A stretch of DNA of 27,123 nt from Elusimicrobiota bacterium (GCA_003450815.1 DMES01000014.1:23862-50984), one strand, 5' to 3'. Shown: positions 16,800 to 24,127, counted from the first letter of the stretch. Numbers and translations are program-made. Notes: generated from the letters alone by a model not told the origin.

Positions 16800-16913
16800 G
16801 TTATTAGTTCTCCCCTTCTACTTTTGTTACCCCGCGCTAAAGTTCCGTGGAAATATTATAGCAGACGCTTAAAAGCTGTCAAGGGCCCAGGGCTTTCAGA
16901 CCGCAGATTAAGT

Positions 16914-17696
16914 TTATCTTGAAAATCTTACAACCAACGCCTGGGCCAGGCTGAAGTCGTTCTTTTTAACATTCGGATATGGCTTTGAATCATATTCGTT
17001 GGAAGCTGTTACCCTGAAAGCCAGAGTGTCTTTCCATACTTTCAGTTCAAGAAAAATCTCACAATAGGTCCTGTAATCCGCCATTTTTGATATTTTGGGC
17101 ATGTAAATAAAATCGCCGCTGAATTTTAGCTGGCTGGCAAGTTCGCTGACGAAATTCAGACGCTCTGTGGAGCGAAGTTCCCTGGTTACTGTGCCATTGG
17201 TGCGTTTTTCATACTCAGGTGTGAGCCCGGCGCTTATCAGTATAGGACTGAACGTTCCTTCAACAAAGTGGTGCAGGCAGATCCCGGCGGTGTTGGAGGT
17301 TCTGTAACTTATCTCCATAAATTTATTGCGCGCATGGGTGGTCTGCAGGAAAAAGTTAAGCTTTGGTTTCGCGGCGTAGGCGTAGAGCGCCGAGCCTTTG
17401 GCCTTGTCGGCCACCACCGTGCCGTTGTATTTGACATAATTGTCCATCGCCTGAATATAGAAGGTATGTTTTTGGGCCGCTTTCCAGTCAAAATCCAGCC
17501 CGCCGGAAATGCTGAAATTATCAACGTTGCCGTTAAGGTAGCCGCTGCCAAGGCTAAGGTCCAGGCCGTATTTTTCATGCTTCTGCCATGTTTCAGGCGG
17601 GCGCACGCGCATATCTTCTGTTTTGCCTACCTGTGCGAAGGTGTTTCCTGTAACGGCGCAGAGTATCACGGTCAGAACTGCAATTTTTTTTAGCAT
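16914..17696 (-). CDS. DUF481-like outer membrane beta-barrel protein
   Basis: 260 residues from the ATG at 17696. A longer open frame reaches 17765, but its first codons lie inside the terminator hairpin at 17721-17761 and lack a ribosome site. The chosen start gives a clean signal peptide, MLKKIAVLTVILCAVTGNTFA. The mature part is beta-strand rich: YGLDLSLGSGYLNGNVDNFS (G-N-x-x-x-x-x-F pattern), SGGLDFDW, FYIQAMDNYVKYNG, then LRSTERLNFVSELA. The closing strand is SLAQALVVRFSR. This is the style of DUF481/YdiY-like proteins of the outer membrane, whose role is poorly known. The exact family is uncertain. It is downstream of the two-gene unit at 17774-19265 but separated from it by a terminator. 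Confidence 0.68.
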   Translation of the reverse strand: MLKKIAVLTVILCAVTGNTFAQVGKTEDMRVRPPETWQKHEKYGLDLSLGSGYLNGNVDNFSISGGLDFDWKAAQKHTFYIQAMDNYVKYNGTVVADKAKGSALYAYAAKPKLNFFLQTTHARNKFMEISYRTSNTAGICLHHFVEGTFSPILISAGLTPEYEKRTNGTVTRELRSTERLNFVSELASQLKFSGDFIYMPKISKMADYRTYCEIFLELKVWKDTLAFRVTASNEYDSKPYPNVKKNDFSLAQALVVRFSR

Positions 17697-17720
17697 ATTA
17701 TGTTCCCATGAAAGAACGAT

Positions 17721-17761
17721 AAATGAAACTCCGCACAGGTTCGCTGTACGGAGCTTCATTT
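17721..17761 (-). terminator. Strand-specific terminator after the coiled-coil lipoprotein gene
   Basis: On the minus strand, 18 bases (17761-17744) pair with 17738-17721 across loop CGAAC. The stem is continuous only with two G-U pairs; read on the plus strand those positions become A-C mismatches. The descending arm ends in TTTCATTT. It begins 12 nt after the stop. Confidence 0.75.
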
Positions 17762-17773
17762 GCAAAAAGTAGA

Positions 17774-18352
17774 TTATTTACTTTTCTGCTTCTGTTTTTC
17801 AAACTCAAGTTTCTCCCTTTCAAACTTAAGTTTCTCTTTTTCCAGTTCCAGTTTCTGTTTTTCAAAATCCAAGTCCTGCTTTTCGTCTGAGGAGCTTGAA
17901 ACCGACGCCGCCGCGGGCGCCGTTTTCGCCGTAGGGAGATTGTCCGAAATCAGGCCTATCATACGGTCGGGCCAGGGATTATTCATTCCCGGCATGGTGA
18001 TACTGACGGCCGGAGTCCCGCCTGCAGCGTTGCTGTTTTGCATCCCTGCATTCTTCCCGTATTTAGCTGAAGTGTTTCCGGCGGGAGCGCTCCCTCCGGT
18101 TACAACTACGGCCGTATCTTTAGGATTCATGAAAACGCCGCGGCCTTGAACCATTATCACCCCTTTCGTCTTATCGGCGTCATAGACCAGAAGCCGCTTA
18201 TCCGTGCAGAGGCCGGCCACGGCGCTTTTGAACACCGTGTTGTAGTTTTGGTTCGGGAATGACGCTGTGCGCGAGGTAAGACAGCCGCCCAAAAGCGCGG
18301 TGGAGAAACCCAGGAACGCAAAAGTTATGAAGTTGTTTTTTCTTTGATTCAT
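17774..18352 (-). CDS. Lipoprotein with C-terminal heptad-repeat coiled coil
   Basis: 192 residues from the ATG at 18352, chosen over an upstream in-frame start because AAGGAGG sits six bases before it and a clean lipoprotein signal results. The lipobox is LLGGC (Cys24). Residues about 25-80 form a small alpha/beta domain (YNTVFKSAVAGLC, KGVIMVQGRGVFM) reminiscent of NfeD/DUF4136-type or BLUF-free lipoprotein folds; I cannot name it. A low-complexity Gly/Ser/Ala/Asn linker (about 85-150) follows. The tail (about 155-192) repeats F/L-E-K-x-K-L-E with exact 7-residue spacing, giving a coiled coil; the DNA shows the same 21-nt period. The ribosome site overlaps the stop of the upstream barrel gene, implying coupled translation. 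Confidence 0.74.
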   Translation of the reverse strand: MNQRKNNFITFAFLGFSTALLGGCLTSRTASFPNQNYNTVFKSAVAGLCTDKRLLVYDADKTKGVIMVQGRGVFMNPKDTAVVVTGGSAPAGNTSAKYGKNAGMQNSNAAGGTPAVSITMPGMNNPWPDRMIGLISDNLPTAKTAPAAASVSSSSDEKQDLDFEKQKLELEKEKLKFEREKLEFEKQKQKSK

Positions 18353-18362
18353 AGAATCCTCC

Positions 18363-19265
18363 TTAAATGCCGCAGATAGAGCGGAACTTCTTCTGGAACC
18401 GGAGATGGAAGACAACGGTCTTTATTTTCGTGCCGCTCCCGTCCGCGCTCTTCGTGTTCTGGATAGCGCCGCCGAGGTTTAGATTTATTTTTCGGAACAT
18501 TAAATCAAAACCCGGCTGAGCCGTTATCGGCATTGCCGGGACGGATAGCGAAGAGCTGGAACTTCCAGAGTAGGTGGAGTCCATGGTCGAGCCCACCACA
18601 CCGCCCAATTCCTGAGAGAAATCAATATAGGGTATAAACTTGAAATATTCCCCCAGGTTTATGCCAGCCTGAATACCAGCCTGCCAGCCGTACATGAGGA
18701 GGCTGTTGGTCATATATAGAATGTCGGTGGTCGGGACCGCAACACCCCAATACACGCAGCTGCTGCCGACATAGGCGCCGCATCGGCTGTAATCAATACG
18801 GGTGGTTTTGAAAGAAACCGATCCCATCATCATGTTTGCGCTGATATGAGGGCCGAAGTAGAATGGCAGGCTGAAGTTATCCTCTTCATCTCCGTAAAGG
18901 TCAAAATAAAGGTTGGGTTGGAGGCTACCTCCTTCGCCGAATAATACAAGATCCATGCTGCTCCCTACCCCTGCGTCAAATTTCCCCCTCCCCAAAATTA
19001 CCTGGAAATTTCCGCCAAGGCTGACCCCACCGTGGTCCCATTTTTTTACTGCGCGGCTGCCCCCGAAGTTGACGGCGTCGAACCTGAAGTCCCCCATACT
19101 CATTCCGATGTAGTCATAGCTGGAGTTGCGCTCCGCGTCAATAGAGCGAAGGTTCAGTATGGGGAAAGGCGGAGGCGCGAACTGGAACGAATCTGATGCC
19201 GCAGCCTTTCCGGCAACGGAAAGCACTATCGTTGCCAAGGCGAACAGCAAAACTTTTTTTCGCAT
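18363..19265 (-). CDS. Probable outer membrane beta-barrel protein
   Basis: 300 residues with signal peptide MRKKVLLFALATIVLSVAGK (cleaved near AAAS). The mature sequence is Gly/Ser/aromatic rich with alternating strands: YDYIGMSMGDFRFDAVNFG, VSLGGNFQVILG, FDAGVGSSMDLVLFG, PNLYFDLYGD, YFGPHISANMMMG. This is the pattern of small outer-membrane barrels. The end, VVFHLRFQKKFRSICGI, places the last strand just before an 8-residue tail. Two Cys near residues 161-169 (RCGAYVGSSCVYWG) could form a loop disulfide. AAGGAGT precedes the ATG. It heads a two-gene unit with the coiled-coil lipoprotein, whose start is 10 nt downstream of its stop. The family is not recognised. Confidence 0.7.
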   Translation of the reverse strand: MRKKVLLFALATIVLSVAGKAAASDSFQFAPPPFPILNLRSIDAERNSSYDYIGMSMGDFRFDAVNFGGSRAVKKWDHGGVSLGGNFQVILGRGKFDAGVGSSMDLVLFGEGGSLQPNLYFDLYGDEEDNFSLPFYFGPHISANMMMGSVSFKTTRIDYSRCGAYVGSSCVYWGVAVPTTDILYMTNSLLMYGWQAGIQAGINLGEYFKFIPYIDFSQELGGVVGSTMDSTYSGSSSSSLSVPAMPITAQPGFDLMFRKINLNLGGAIQNTKSADGSGTKIKTVVFHLRFQKKFRSICGI

Positions 19266-19347
19266 AGAATAGACTCCTTACCCTAATATTGGATGATTGC
19301 TTCATGGTACTATAAAACACCCAAATAACACAATGACTTACGGCAAC

Positions 19348-19379
19348 TCACAAATCCTTCGATAAAGGAGGATTTGTGA
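19348..19379. repeat. 11-bp inverted repeat in the divergent intergenic region
   Basis: TCACAAATCCT (19348-19358) and AGGATTTGTGA (19369-19379) are perfectly complementary across 10 bases. There is no T-run after it. It lies between divergent envelope genes and just upstream of the plus-strand promoter at 19401, so an operator or an RNA hairpin are both possible. Confidence 0.5.
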
Positions 19380-19400
19380 CTCCGGGATTGATTAAAAATT

Positions 19401-19429
19401 TTGGATTACGTCCGGCCGCGAAATATAAT
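19401..19429 (+). promoter_or_regulatory. Sigma-70-like promoter of the DUF799-like lipoprotein gene
   Basis: TTGGAT (19401-19406) and TATAAT (19424-19429) are separated by exactly 17 bp. The predicted start near 19436 gives a leader of about 42 nt with GGAGGG before the ATG. Confidence 0.75.
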
Positions 19430-19477
19430 AGAATTTCAAAAGGTTAAGGGCTTGCTGCAAAATAATACGGAGGGATT

Positions 19478-20095
19478 ATGCTCAATAGATACCATGCACT
19501 TTTTATTTTTTCTCTTGCTGTGTTAACCGGCTGTGCCGAAACGGCGCCGACAGTACGGCATACCTCTCCTTTTCCGTCCACTATAGCCCTGCTGCCGCTC
19601 TCCAACCAGTCTCTGAATTTGCGGGCGCCGGAACTTCTGCGCGAGCTTCTGGATACCTATCTCTCAGCGGCCAATTTTAACCTGATGGATGTTAAAGAAG
19701 CGGATGAAAAGCTTCATGGCATAGGCATTACTGAAGGAGGGCAGCTGCAATCCGCGGCGCCGCGCAAGCTGGCGGACCTGCTTGAGGCCGACGCGCTGCT
19801 TTATGGAGACATTGAGACTTTCAATAACGCCAATATAGGCGTGTATGCCGGGCGAACTGTCAAAGTGAGAATGTGGCTTGTGGACGCTAAAACCGGAGCG
19901 ACGCTGTGGGAATCCGAGAAAAGCAAGGCCAATTCTCAGTTGGGCCTCTCAAAAGCGGTTGTCAAGGACATCCTTGTGAAGGGGTATGCGGATAAGGCCG
20001 TGGAAAACATGATGGATAGTCCATTGAGGCCGGAATCAGAGGAGGTTGTCCGTCTGCTGGTCAGAGATCTGGGCAAGGCCCGGAGGGCTTGGTAA
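19478..20095 (+). CDS. DUF799/GNA1162-type putative lipoprotein
   Basis: 205 residues. The signal MLNRYHALFIFSLAVLTGC has a lipobox LTGC with Cys19. The mature domain begins with STIALLPLSNQSLNLRAPEL, continues with LLRELLDTYLSAANFNLMDV, and has LADLLEADALLYGDIETF then VYAGRTVKVRMWLVDAKTGA and TLWESEKSKAN. These are the blocks of the DUF799/GNA1162 lipoprotein family, related to CsgG/TolB-N folds, usually a periplasmic outer-membrane-associated component. In other bacteria such genes occur with CsgG- and DUF4810-type partners; none is here, so this copy stands alone behind its own promoter. GGAGGG gives a strong ribosome site. The exact function is unknown. Confidence 0.8.
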   Translation: MLNRYHALFIFSLAVLTGCAETAPTVRHTSPFPSTIALLPLSNQSLNLRAPELLRELLDTYLSAANFNLMDVKEADEKLHGIGITEGGQLQSAAPRKLADLLEADALLYGDIETFNNANIGVYAGRTVKVRMWLVDAKTGATLWESEKSKANSQLGLSKAVVKDILVKGYADKAVENMMDSPLRPESEEVVRLLVRDLGKARRAW

Positions 20096-20105
20096 CGGCG
20101 TAACG

Positions 20106-20237
20106 CAAGTCACAAGTAAGAGACGTGATTAGGAAATAGTAACAGTGGTTATGTGAATTTTGGTTTGTAAGCTCAAGTATTAAATTGCAAGTTTTGTTTT
20201 ACTTGTGACTTGTGACTTGTGACCTGTGACTTGTGAC
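20106..20237. repeat. Inverted copy plus tandem array of the 7-bp unit
   Basis: The array at 20201-20237 holds five units plus two bases (ACTTGTG three times, ACCTGTG, ACTTGTG, AC). Its first 14 bases (20199-20212) are the exact reverse complement of CAAGTCACAAGTAA at 20106-20119. Transcripts across this 130-bp region could fold back. Confidence 0.75.
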
Positions 20238-20264
20238 AATAGCCTATAGCCTATAGGCTATTGT
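20236..20264. repeat. 14-bp palindrome overlapping the ATP-grasp stop codon
   Basis: ACAATAGCCTATAG (20236-20249) and CTATAGGCTATTGT (20251-20264) are perfect complements with one base between them. The TAG stop of the ATP-grasp gene (20258-20260) lies in the right arm. No U-run follows on the minus strand, so this is not a standard terminator. Confidence 0.7.
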
Positions 20265-21418
20265 AATTCCTGAATGACACTTACGGCTTCTTTAATTGCG
20301 GCTAAATTTTCCGCCCTTACAAGATAGACGCAGTCTCCCATGGCTCTGGCCAGCACCCCCGGCAGTTCCTCGTGATGGACGATCATCGGGCCAAACCTGC
20401 TCATTACTTCCTCGTGGGAATATTTGTAGTTCATCCGGTATTTGCGGGCAATGTGGCAGGAGTGATATTTCCTTTTGTAATCGAGCGCAACCGTACCCTC
20501 GGCCATTACGCGCGCCCATACGGCGTACATGTCAATGTCGCAGGCGTAATTGAACATGTCCATGGTAAAACCGCCGGGCGGGCGGATGTTTACTTCCAGG
20601 GCGCAAAGAGTGCCGTCTTTTTTCCGGAAAAACTCAAAGTGAAAAAATCTCTCCGTGACTTTGAACGCGTCTACCAGTTTCCTGCCCGCTTTTTCCAAAT
20701 CTTCCGGAATTTCCCGCGCTGAATAATAGTAAAGGTGAGAATCTGCGAGCACGGTTTCCATAACGCCTTCGCCGTAAGCGTGTGAGGTGCAGAAAATTAT
20801 TTTTCCCCGCCGGTCCGTAAGGCCGTCAAAAGTAATTATGTTTCCGTCTATAAATTCTTCCGCGATAAATTCCCTGTCGGGTTTGGAGGCGAAAAATCCG
20901 TCCACCTGGTCCGCGCAGTCAAGTTTATAGGTGAACTCGGCGCCCATGCCGTTGTCAGGTTTTACGATAATCGGAAAGCTGACTTCTTCCGCTAACTTGT
21001 AAAGATCGTCCGGGCTGTTCACAAGCCTGCCCCGGGCATGGGCAATGCCTGACAGCGCAAAAACCTGCTTCATACGGGATTTTTTCCGGATGTCAGAGAT
21101 CGTGTCGTCTTTTACGCCGAAAATGCCGAATTCCGTGCGGAGCCGTGCTTCGCTTTCCAGCCAGTATTCGTTTAAGGAGTCTATTCTGTCTATAGTTCCG
21201 AACTGCTCCGTGAAAAACCTGCATGCTCCGGCAAGTTCTTCGTAGTTATGCATATTGTCAACTTTATAGTACCACTTGAGCGCCTGGCGCAGTTCCGGGC
21301 GGAGTTCGCAAAAATCCGATTCGCCGATACCCAGTACCGTAAGCCCCGCGGCTTTAAGGCTGCGGCAGAAAAGATAGTAGTTGGGCGGAAAGGCCGGGGA
21401 TAAAAAAACAAAATTCAT
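20258..21418 (-). CDS. ATP-grasp ligase (CarB/biotin-carboxylase-like), substrate unknown
   Basis: 386 residues. The N-terminal pre-ATP-grasp domain (about 1-110) starts MNFVFLSPAFPPNYYLFC and has VLGIGESDF. The ATP-grasp part (about 112-320) shows DIRKKSRMKQVF, FPIIVKPDNGMGAEFTYKL (nucleotide Lys and Gly-rich loop), EFIAEEFIDGNIITFDGL, FHFEFFRKKDG and ALEVNIRPPGG. In the last, E and N are the expected Mg-ATP ligands. The family joins a carboxylate to an amine through an acyl-phosphate; the substrates of this subgroup are unknown. The C-terminus ends in a short alpha/beta cap. GGAGG stands eight bases before the ATG. It is divergent from the esterase gene, 186 nt away; the pairing is discussed in the findings. 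Confidence 0.85.
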   Translation of the reverse strand: MNFVFLSPAFPPNYYLFCRSLKAAGLTVLGIGESDFCELRPELRQALKWYYKVDNMHNYEELAGACRFFTEQFGTIDRIDSLNEYWLESEARLRTEFGIFGVKDDTISDIRKKSRMKQVFALSGIAHARGRLVNSPDDLYKLAEEVSFPIIVKPDNGMGAEFTYKLDCADQVDGFFASKPDREFIAEEFIDGNIITFDGLTDRRGKIIFCTSHAYGEGVMETVLADSHLYYYSAREIPEDLEKAGRKLVDAFKVTERFFHFEFFRKKDGTLCALEVNIRPPGGFTMDMFNYACDIDMYAVWARVMAEGTVALDYKRKYHSCHIARKYRMNYKYSHEEVMSRFGPMIVHHEELPGVLARAMGDCVYLVRAENLAAIKEAVSVIQELQ

Positions 21419-21494
21419 TATAATCGCCTCCTTGCGACATTAAAAATTTTAGCATACTATGTAAGCCGCGCCGAAATTTCATATTATTTACTCA

Positions 21495-21522
21495 GGGTCT
21501 GCTGAATAAATCCAGCAGACCC
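21495..21522. repeat. Hairpin repeat copy 1 (GGTCTGCTG...CAGCAGACC)
   Basis: A 10-bp perfect stem (GGGTCTGCTG/CAGCAGACCC) around loop AATAAATC. The central 26 bases match the copy at 27098-27123 at 23 positions in the same orientation. It lies between the divergent ATP-grasp and esterase genes. Directly right (about 21524-21557) is an AT-rich ACACAGATTAAACAGGATTA-type sequence with no gene. Confidence 0.75.
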
Positions 21523-21604
21523 ATGATTACACAGATTAAACAGGATTACGCTGATTTAGGGCAGTAGAATTGCAGTGCCCTCTGGTCAATGGCAAACAGT
21601 TATC

Positions 21605-22450
21605 ATGCGAATTAATTACCATAAATTCTTCAGCGCCAATCTGGGGCAGGATTTTGAATTCAAGGTTTACGGTTCCTCCGGTAAACCCGTTATGGCGTTC
21701 CCCACTTCCGGCGGAAGGTTCTTTGACTACGAGAACCGCGGCATGATAGAGGCGGCCGCGGAATTTATTGAGAAGGGCGACATAATGGTTTTTGCCGTTG
21801 ACGGGCGCGATTGGGAATCCTGGTATAAACCAGTCCAGGACAAATGGATCGGAATAAGGCATAGCCAGTATGAAGACTGCATAACGGAGGAAGTCATCCC
21901 TTTTATCTCCCGCGCCTACAACACGGATGAAAAATTTATGGCTACCGGCAACAGCATGGGGGCTTTTCACGCTGCAAACTTTTTCCTTAAATTTCCGCGC
22001 CACTTTGACTGCGCCGTGTGTCTCAGCGGAATTTATACGCTGAAAAGCGAGCTTCACGGGTATTATGACCCCGGCATATTTTTCAACGAACCTCTGAGTT
22101 ATATGCCGGGGCTGAAAGATGAAAACATCCTCTCAAAACTCCGTGAGGGCTACATGGTAATAGCGCACGGGCGCGGTGCGTGGGAGATCTTTAACGATCA
22201 GGCGAAGGAGCTGTCTACGATTCTTAGGGATAAAAATATCACCTGCTGGTACGACCAGTGGGGCGAGCAATGGCCGCATGACTGGCAGACATGGCAGGCA
22301 CAGATAAAAAAGTATCTTGTTGACTTCAAAGCAGGGGTGCTTTTCAAAGAAGGAACGATAAAATTAACCGGCCCTGACAGGAGAATCAGCCGAATTCCGC
22401 AGTCGGAATTCGGAAGGCTAAAGGCTGAAGGCCGTTTGAGATATTTTTAG
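21605..22450 (+). CDS. Alpha/beta-hydrolase, putative esterase (COG4947-like)
   Basis: 281 residues from the ATG at 21605. A GTG ten codons earlier is in frame, but the family usually begins as this protein does (MRINYHKFFSANLGQDFEFK). Visible blocks: KPVMAFPTSGGRFFDYENRG (27-46), VFAVDGRDWESWY (62-74), and the nucleophile elbow GNSMGA with Ser117 (115-120). Catalytic His225 lies in WPHDW. The acid residue is not certain. Such proteins are probable carboxylic-ester hydrolases in the cytoplasm; no signal peptide is present. The C-terminal 30 residues or so run beyond the normal end and are encoded by DNA with a 10-bp palindrome. No strong ribosome site precedes the ATG. Confidence 0.84.
   Translation: MRINYHKFFSANLGQDFEFKVYGSSGKPVMAFPTSGGRFFDYENRGMIEAAAEFIEKGDIMVFAVDGRDWESWYKPVQDKWIGIRHSQYEDCITEEVIPFISRAYNTDEKFMATGNSMGAFHAANFFLKFPRHFDCAVCLSGIYTLKSELHGYYDPGIFFNEPLSYMPGLKDENILSKLREGYMVIAHGRGAWEIFNDQAKELSTILRDKNITCWYDQWGEQWPHDWQTWQAQIKKYLVDFKAGVLFKEGTIKLTGPDRRISRIPQSEFGRLKAEGRLRYF
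22390..22413. repeat. 10-bp palindrome inside the esterase 3' end
   Basis: CCGAATTCCG (22390-22399) and CGGAATTCGG (22404-22413) pair perfectly across CAGT. It lies in the reading frame, about 37 bases before the stop. Confidence 0.75.
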
Positions 22451-22454
22451 GTAA

Positions 22455-22499
22455 AAAACAGCAAGAAACCGTCCCTTTCGGAAGGCTTCTTGCTGTTTT
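22455..22499. terminator. Bidirectional terminator between esterase and beta-helix genes
   Basis: AAAACAGCAAGAA (22455-22467) pairs perfectly with TTCTTGCTGTTTT (22487-22499), with A-rich and T-rich outer ends and a 19-nt apical part that can pair further. It lies between convergent genes. Confidence 0.85.
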
Positions 22500-22529
22500 G
22501 CGGTTTATAGCACAATTCTGCTCCCCCGA

Positions 22530-23645
22530 CTAAACGGGCATTGTCGGGGCCGGAATAATCGGCTTTTTCCCCTCCACGGTTCCCATCTTGGTCGTAAATA
22601 CCGCGCCCAGGCCCAAAACCGCGCCGAATGCAATTATGATGAAGCCGGTAAGGGACAATATTCCTCCGACCAGAGGTATAACATGTCCGAAGATAAGCAG
22701 TCCGGCCATGAGAGCGTAGCCTGCGGCTACTTTTCCTATAAGCGCCTGTGGGCCTGATTTCTTTATACCTTCAAAAAACCTTTTTTCAAAGACAGCGCTA
22801 AAGGCGCTCATACCCAGTATCCCCGCCGCGCAAAACAATATGAGCGCCAGCGGGATAAGGGGTATTCCCAGTATGGATATCGCCATGCAAAGGAGCGCCG
22901 GGAACAGCGCCATTATTATCAGCGTCCCGACTCCGGCGGATTTCCAGAAGTTCCCGGTTATTTCGTCCGCAACAGCTTCCACGTTCTTAGGGAAAAATAT
23001 CGCTGGAAGTATCAGCAGAATTATTCCGGCAAGGAGGATGGAGATCATTACGAACAAGCCGAGTCCCAACAGCCCGCCCACAAGCCATGGCGATATATCC
23101 TTGCCGTGGAACTCCCGCAGTTTCTTTAGTTTGGTTAATCGCGTCAGTATTCCAAGATCCACGGTGCTGATTTTGCCGTTAAACTTGACCTTGTCCCCTT
23201 TGTCCACGTGGCCGCCGAGGGATGAAATATCACCGTTTACTGTGGCGGTGCCTTTGAGCACCAGATTAGAGCCTATTACTGCAACATCTCCATCCACAGT
23301 CCCGGTGATTTCTGTGGCGGCGCCAAAAGAGGCGATATCTCCTTTGGCAAGGCCGGATATTGTTACCGGACCGCCAAGTGAAACAATATCTCCGGACGCG
23401 CTGCCTGTGATCGTAACCGGGCCTCCGAAAGAAACGCAATCTCCGTCCAGAACCCCGTTCACGATTACGGATTTGTCCGTGACTATATCTTCGTTTAACG
23501 TCTCGCCTTTGGGAATCATTACATCCGTATGGCGGATGTCATCCGTTTTTGCGCGCAGCGAGAATTTGGCATGGCTTGCGGTGGTGAACGAAAACACCGC
23601 CAGACAGAACATAAACGCCGAAGTACCGAGTCTCCTTGTTTTCAT
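22530..23645 (-). CDS. Secreted beta-helix (bactofilin-like) protein with multi-pass membrane domain
   Basis: 371 residues. A signal peptide (about 1-26, ending SHA) is followed by a right-handed beta-helix-like stretch (about 45-165). Its short repeats include GDCVSFGGPVTITGSASGDI, SLGGPVTISG, GDIASFG, DGDVAVIGS and GDISSLGG. This resembles the polymer-forming bactofilin core, but here it is exported. A charged linker (about 165-180, TRLTKLKKLREF) leads to about five hydrophobic segments (roughly 187-215, 235-280, 310-335, 335-358). The tail is Pro-rich. Such beta-helix plus membrane proteins are widespread and unassigned. GGAGAAG precedes the ATG. It is the last gene of a unit with the membrane protein (11-nt gap) and the ECF sigma factor upstream, suggesting a sigma-controlled envelope function. 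Confidence 0.78.
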   Translation of the reverse strand: MKTRRLGTSAFMFCLAVFSFTTASHAKFSLRAKTDDIRHTDVMIPKGETLNEDIVTDKSVIVNGVLDGDCVSFGGPVTITGSASGDIVSLGGPVTISGLAKGDIASFGAATEITGTVDGDVAVIGSNLVLKGTATVNGDISSLGGHVDKGDKVKFNGKISTVDLGILTRLTKLKKLREFHGKDISPWLVGGLLGLGLFVMISILLAGIILLILPAIFFPKNVEAVADEITGNFWKSAGVGTLIIMALFPALLCMAISILGIPLIPLALILFCAAGILGMSAFSAVFEKRFFEGIKKSGPQALIGKVAAGYALMAGLLIFGHVIPLVGGILSLTGFIIIAFGAVLGLGAVFTTKMGTVEGKKPIIPAPTMPV

Positions 23646-23656
23646 CTTTCTTCTCC

Positions 23657-24127
23657 TTATTGATTATCCGCTCTTATCCGGGTTGATGGCCTTGAAACGA
23701 TAGTTATTGCTATTGCTGCCAAAATAGAAGATACGGCCAGATGAGGCAGAATATTGACCTTTCCCGCAAAGAATGAAATTATTCCAACGGCTTTTGACAG
23801 AACCGAAATGATCCGCGAACCCGCCAGCCATGATTTCAGAGCATAAAACTTTAGCATGGATAAAAGGGCTTGGGGTTTTAAACACAAGAAAAGGATGTCG
23901 GCGGCGTGAGCGAAAAGCAGCCGTATCAGCAGGAAACATGCTCCGGCCAGCCAGCATGCGGCGATAATCGTGACCGTTTTTTCAAGCGCAAGCGTACAGT
24001 TGAAAGCAGGCTGGATTTCAAACCCCAGAGCCTTCATGACTTTGGCGTTAAACTTTGGTCCGGGACTATAATAGGGAAGCGAAGCCAAGGCTTCTTTCAG
24101 GGTAAGGTTTTCGCGTGTGGGTTTCAT
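23657..24127 (-). CDS. Small membrane protein, possible anti-sigma factor
   Basis: 156 residues. An N-terminal cytoplasmic-looking region (about 1-45, LTLKEALASLPYYSPGPKFN) precedes two to four hydrophobic segments (about 47-75, 75-95, 105-125 and 128-145). Position right after an ECF sigma gene (47-nt gap) is where an anti-sigma factor is normally found. The zinc anti-sigma motif H-x-x-x-C-x-x-C is absent, so any such role would use a different fold. The sequence is not otherwise recognised. GGAAA is a weak ribosome site; translation may depend on the upstream gene. Confidence 0.62.
   Translation of the reverse strand: MKPTRENLTLKEALASLPYYSPGPKFNAKVMKALGFEIQPAFNCTLALEKTVTIIAACWLAGACFLLIRLLFAHAADILFLCLKPQALLSMLKFYALKSWLAGSRIISVLSKAVGIISFFAGKVNILPHLAVSSILAAIAITIVSRPSTRIRADNQ

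Noticed and set aside
17697..17765. Longer N-terminus for the DUF481-like protein
   Set aside because: The added codons lie in a terminator stem, have no ribosome site and would bury the signal peptide.
20201..20237. CRISPR-like direct repeats
   Set aside because: The unit is 7 bp with no spacers and no cas gene nearby.
22530..23645. Classification as a cytoplasmic bactofilin
   Set aside because: A signal peptide and about five membrane segments are present; only the beta-helix core resembles bactofilins.
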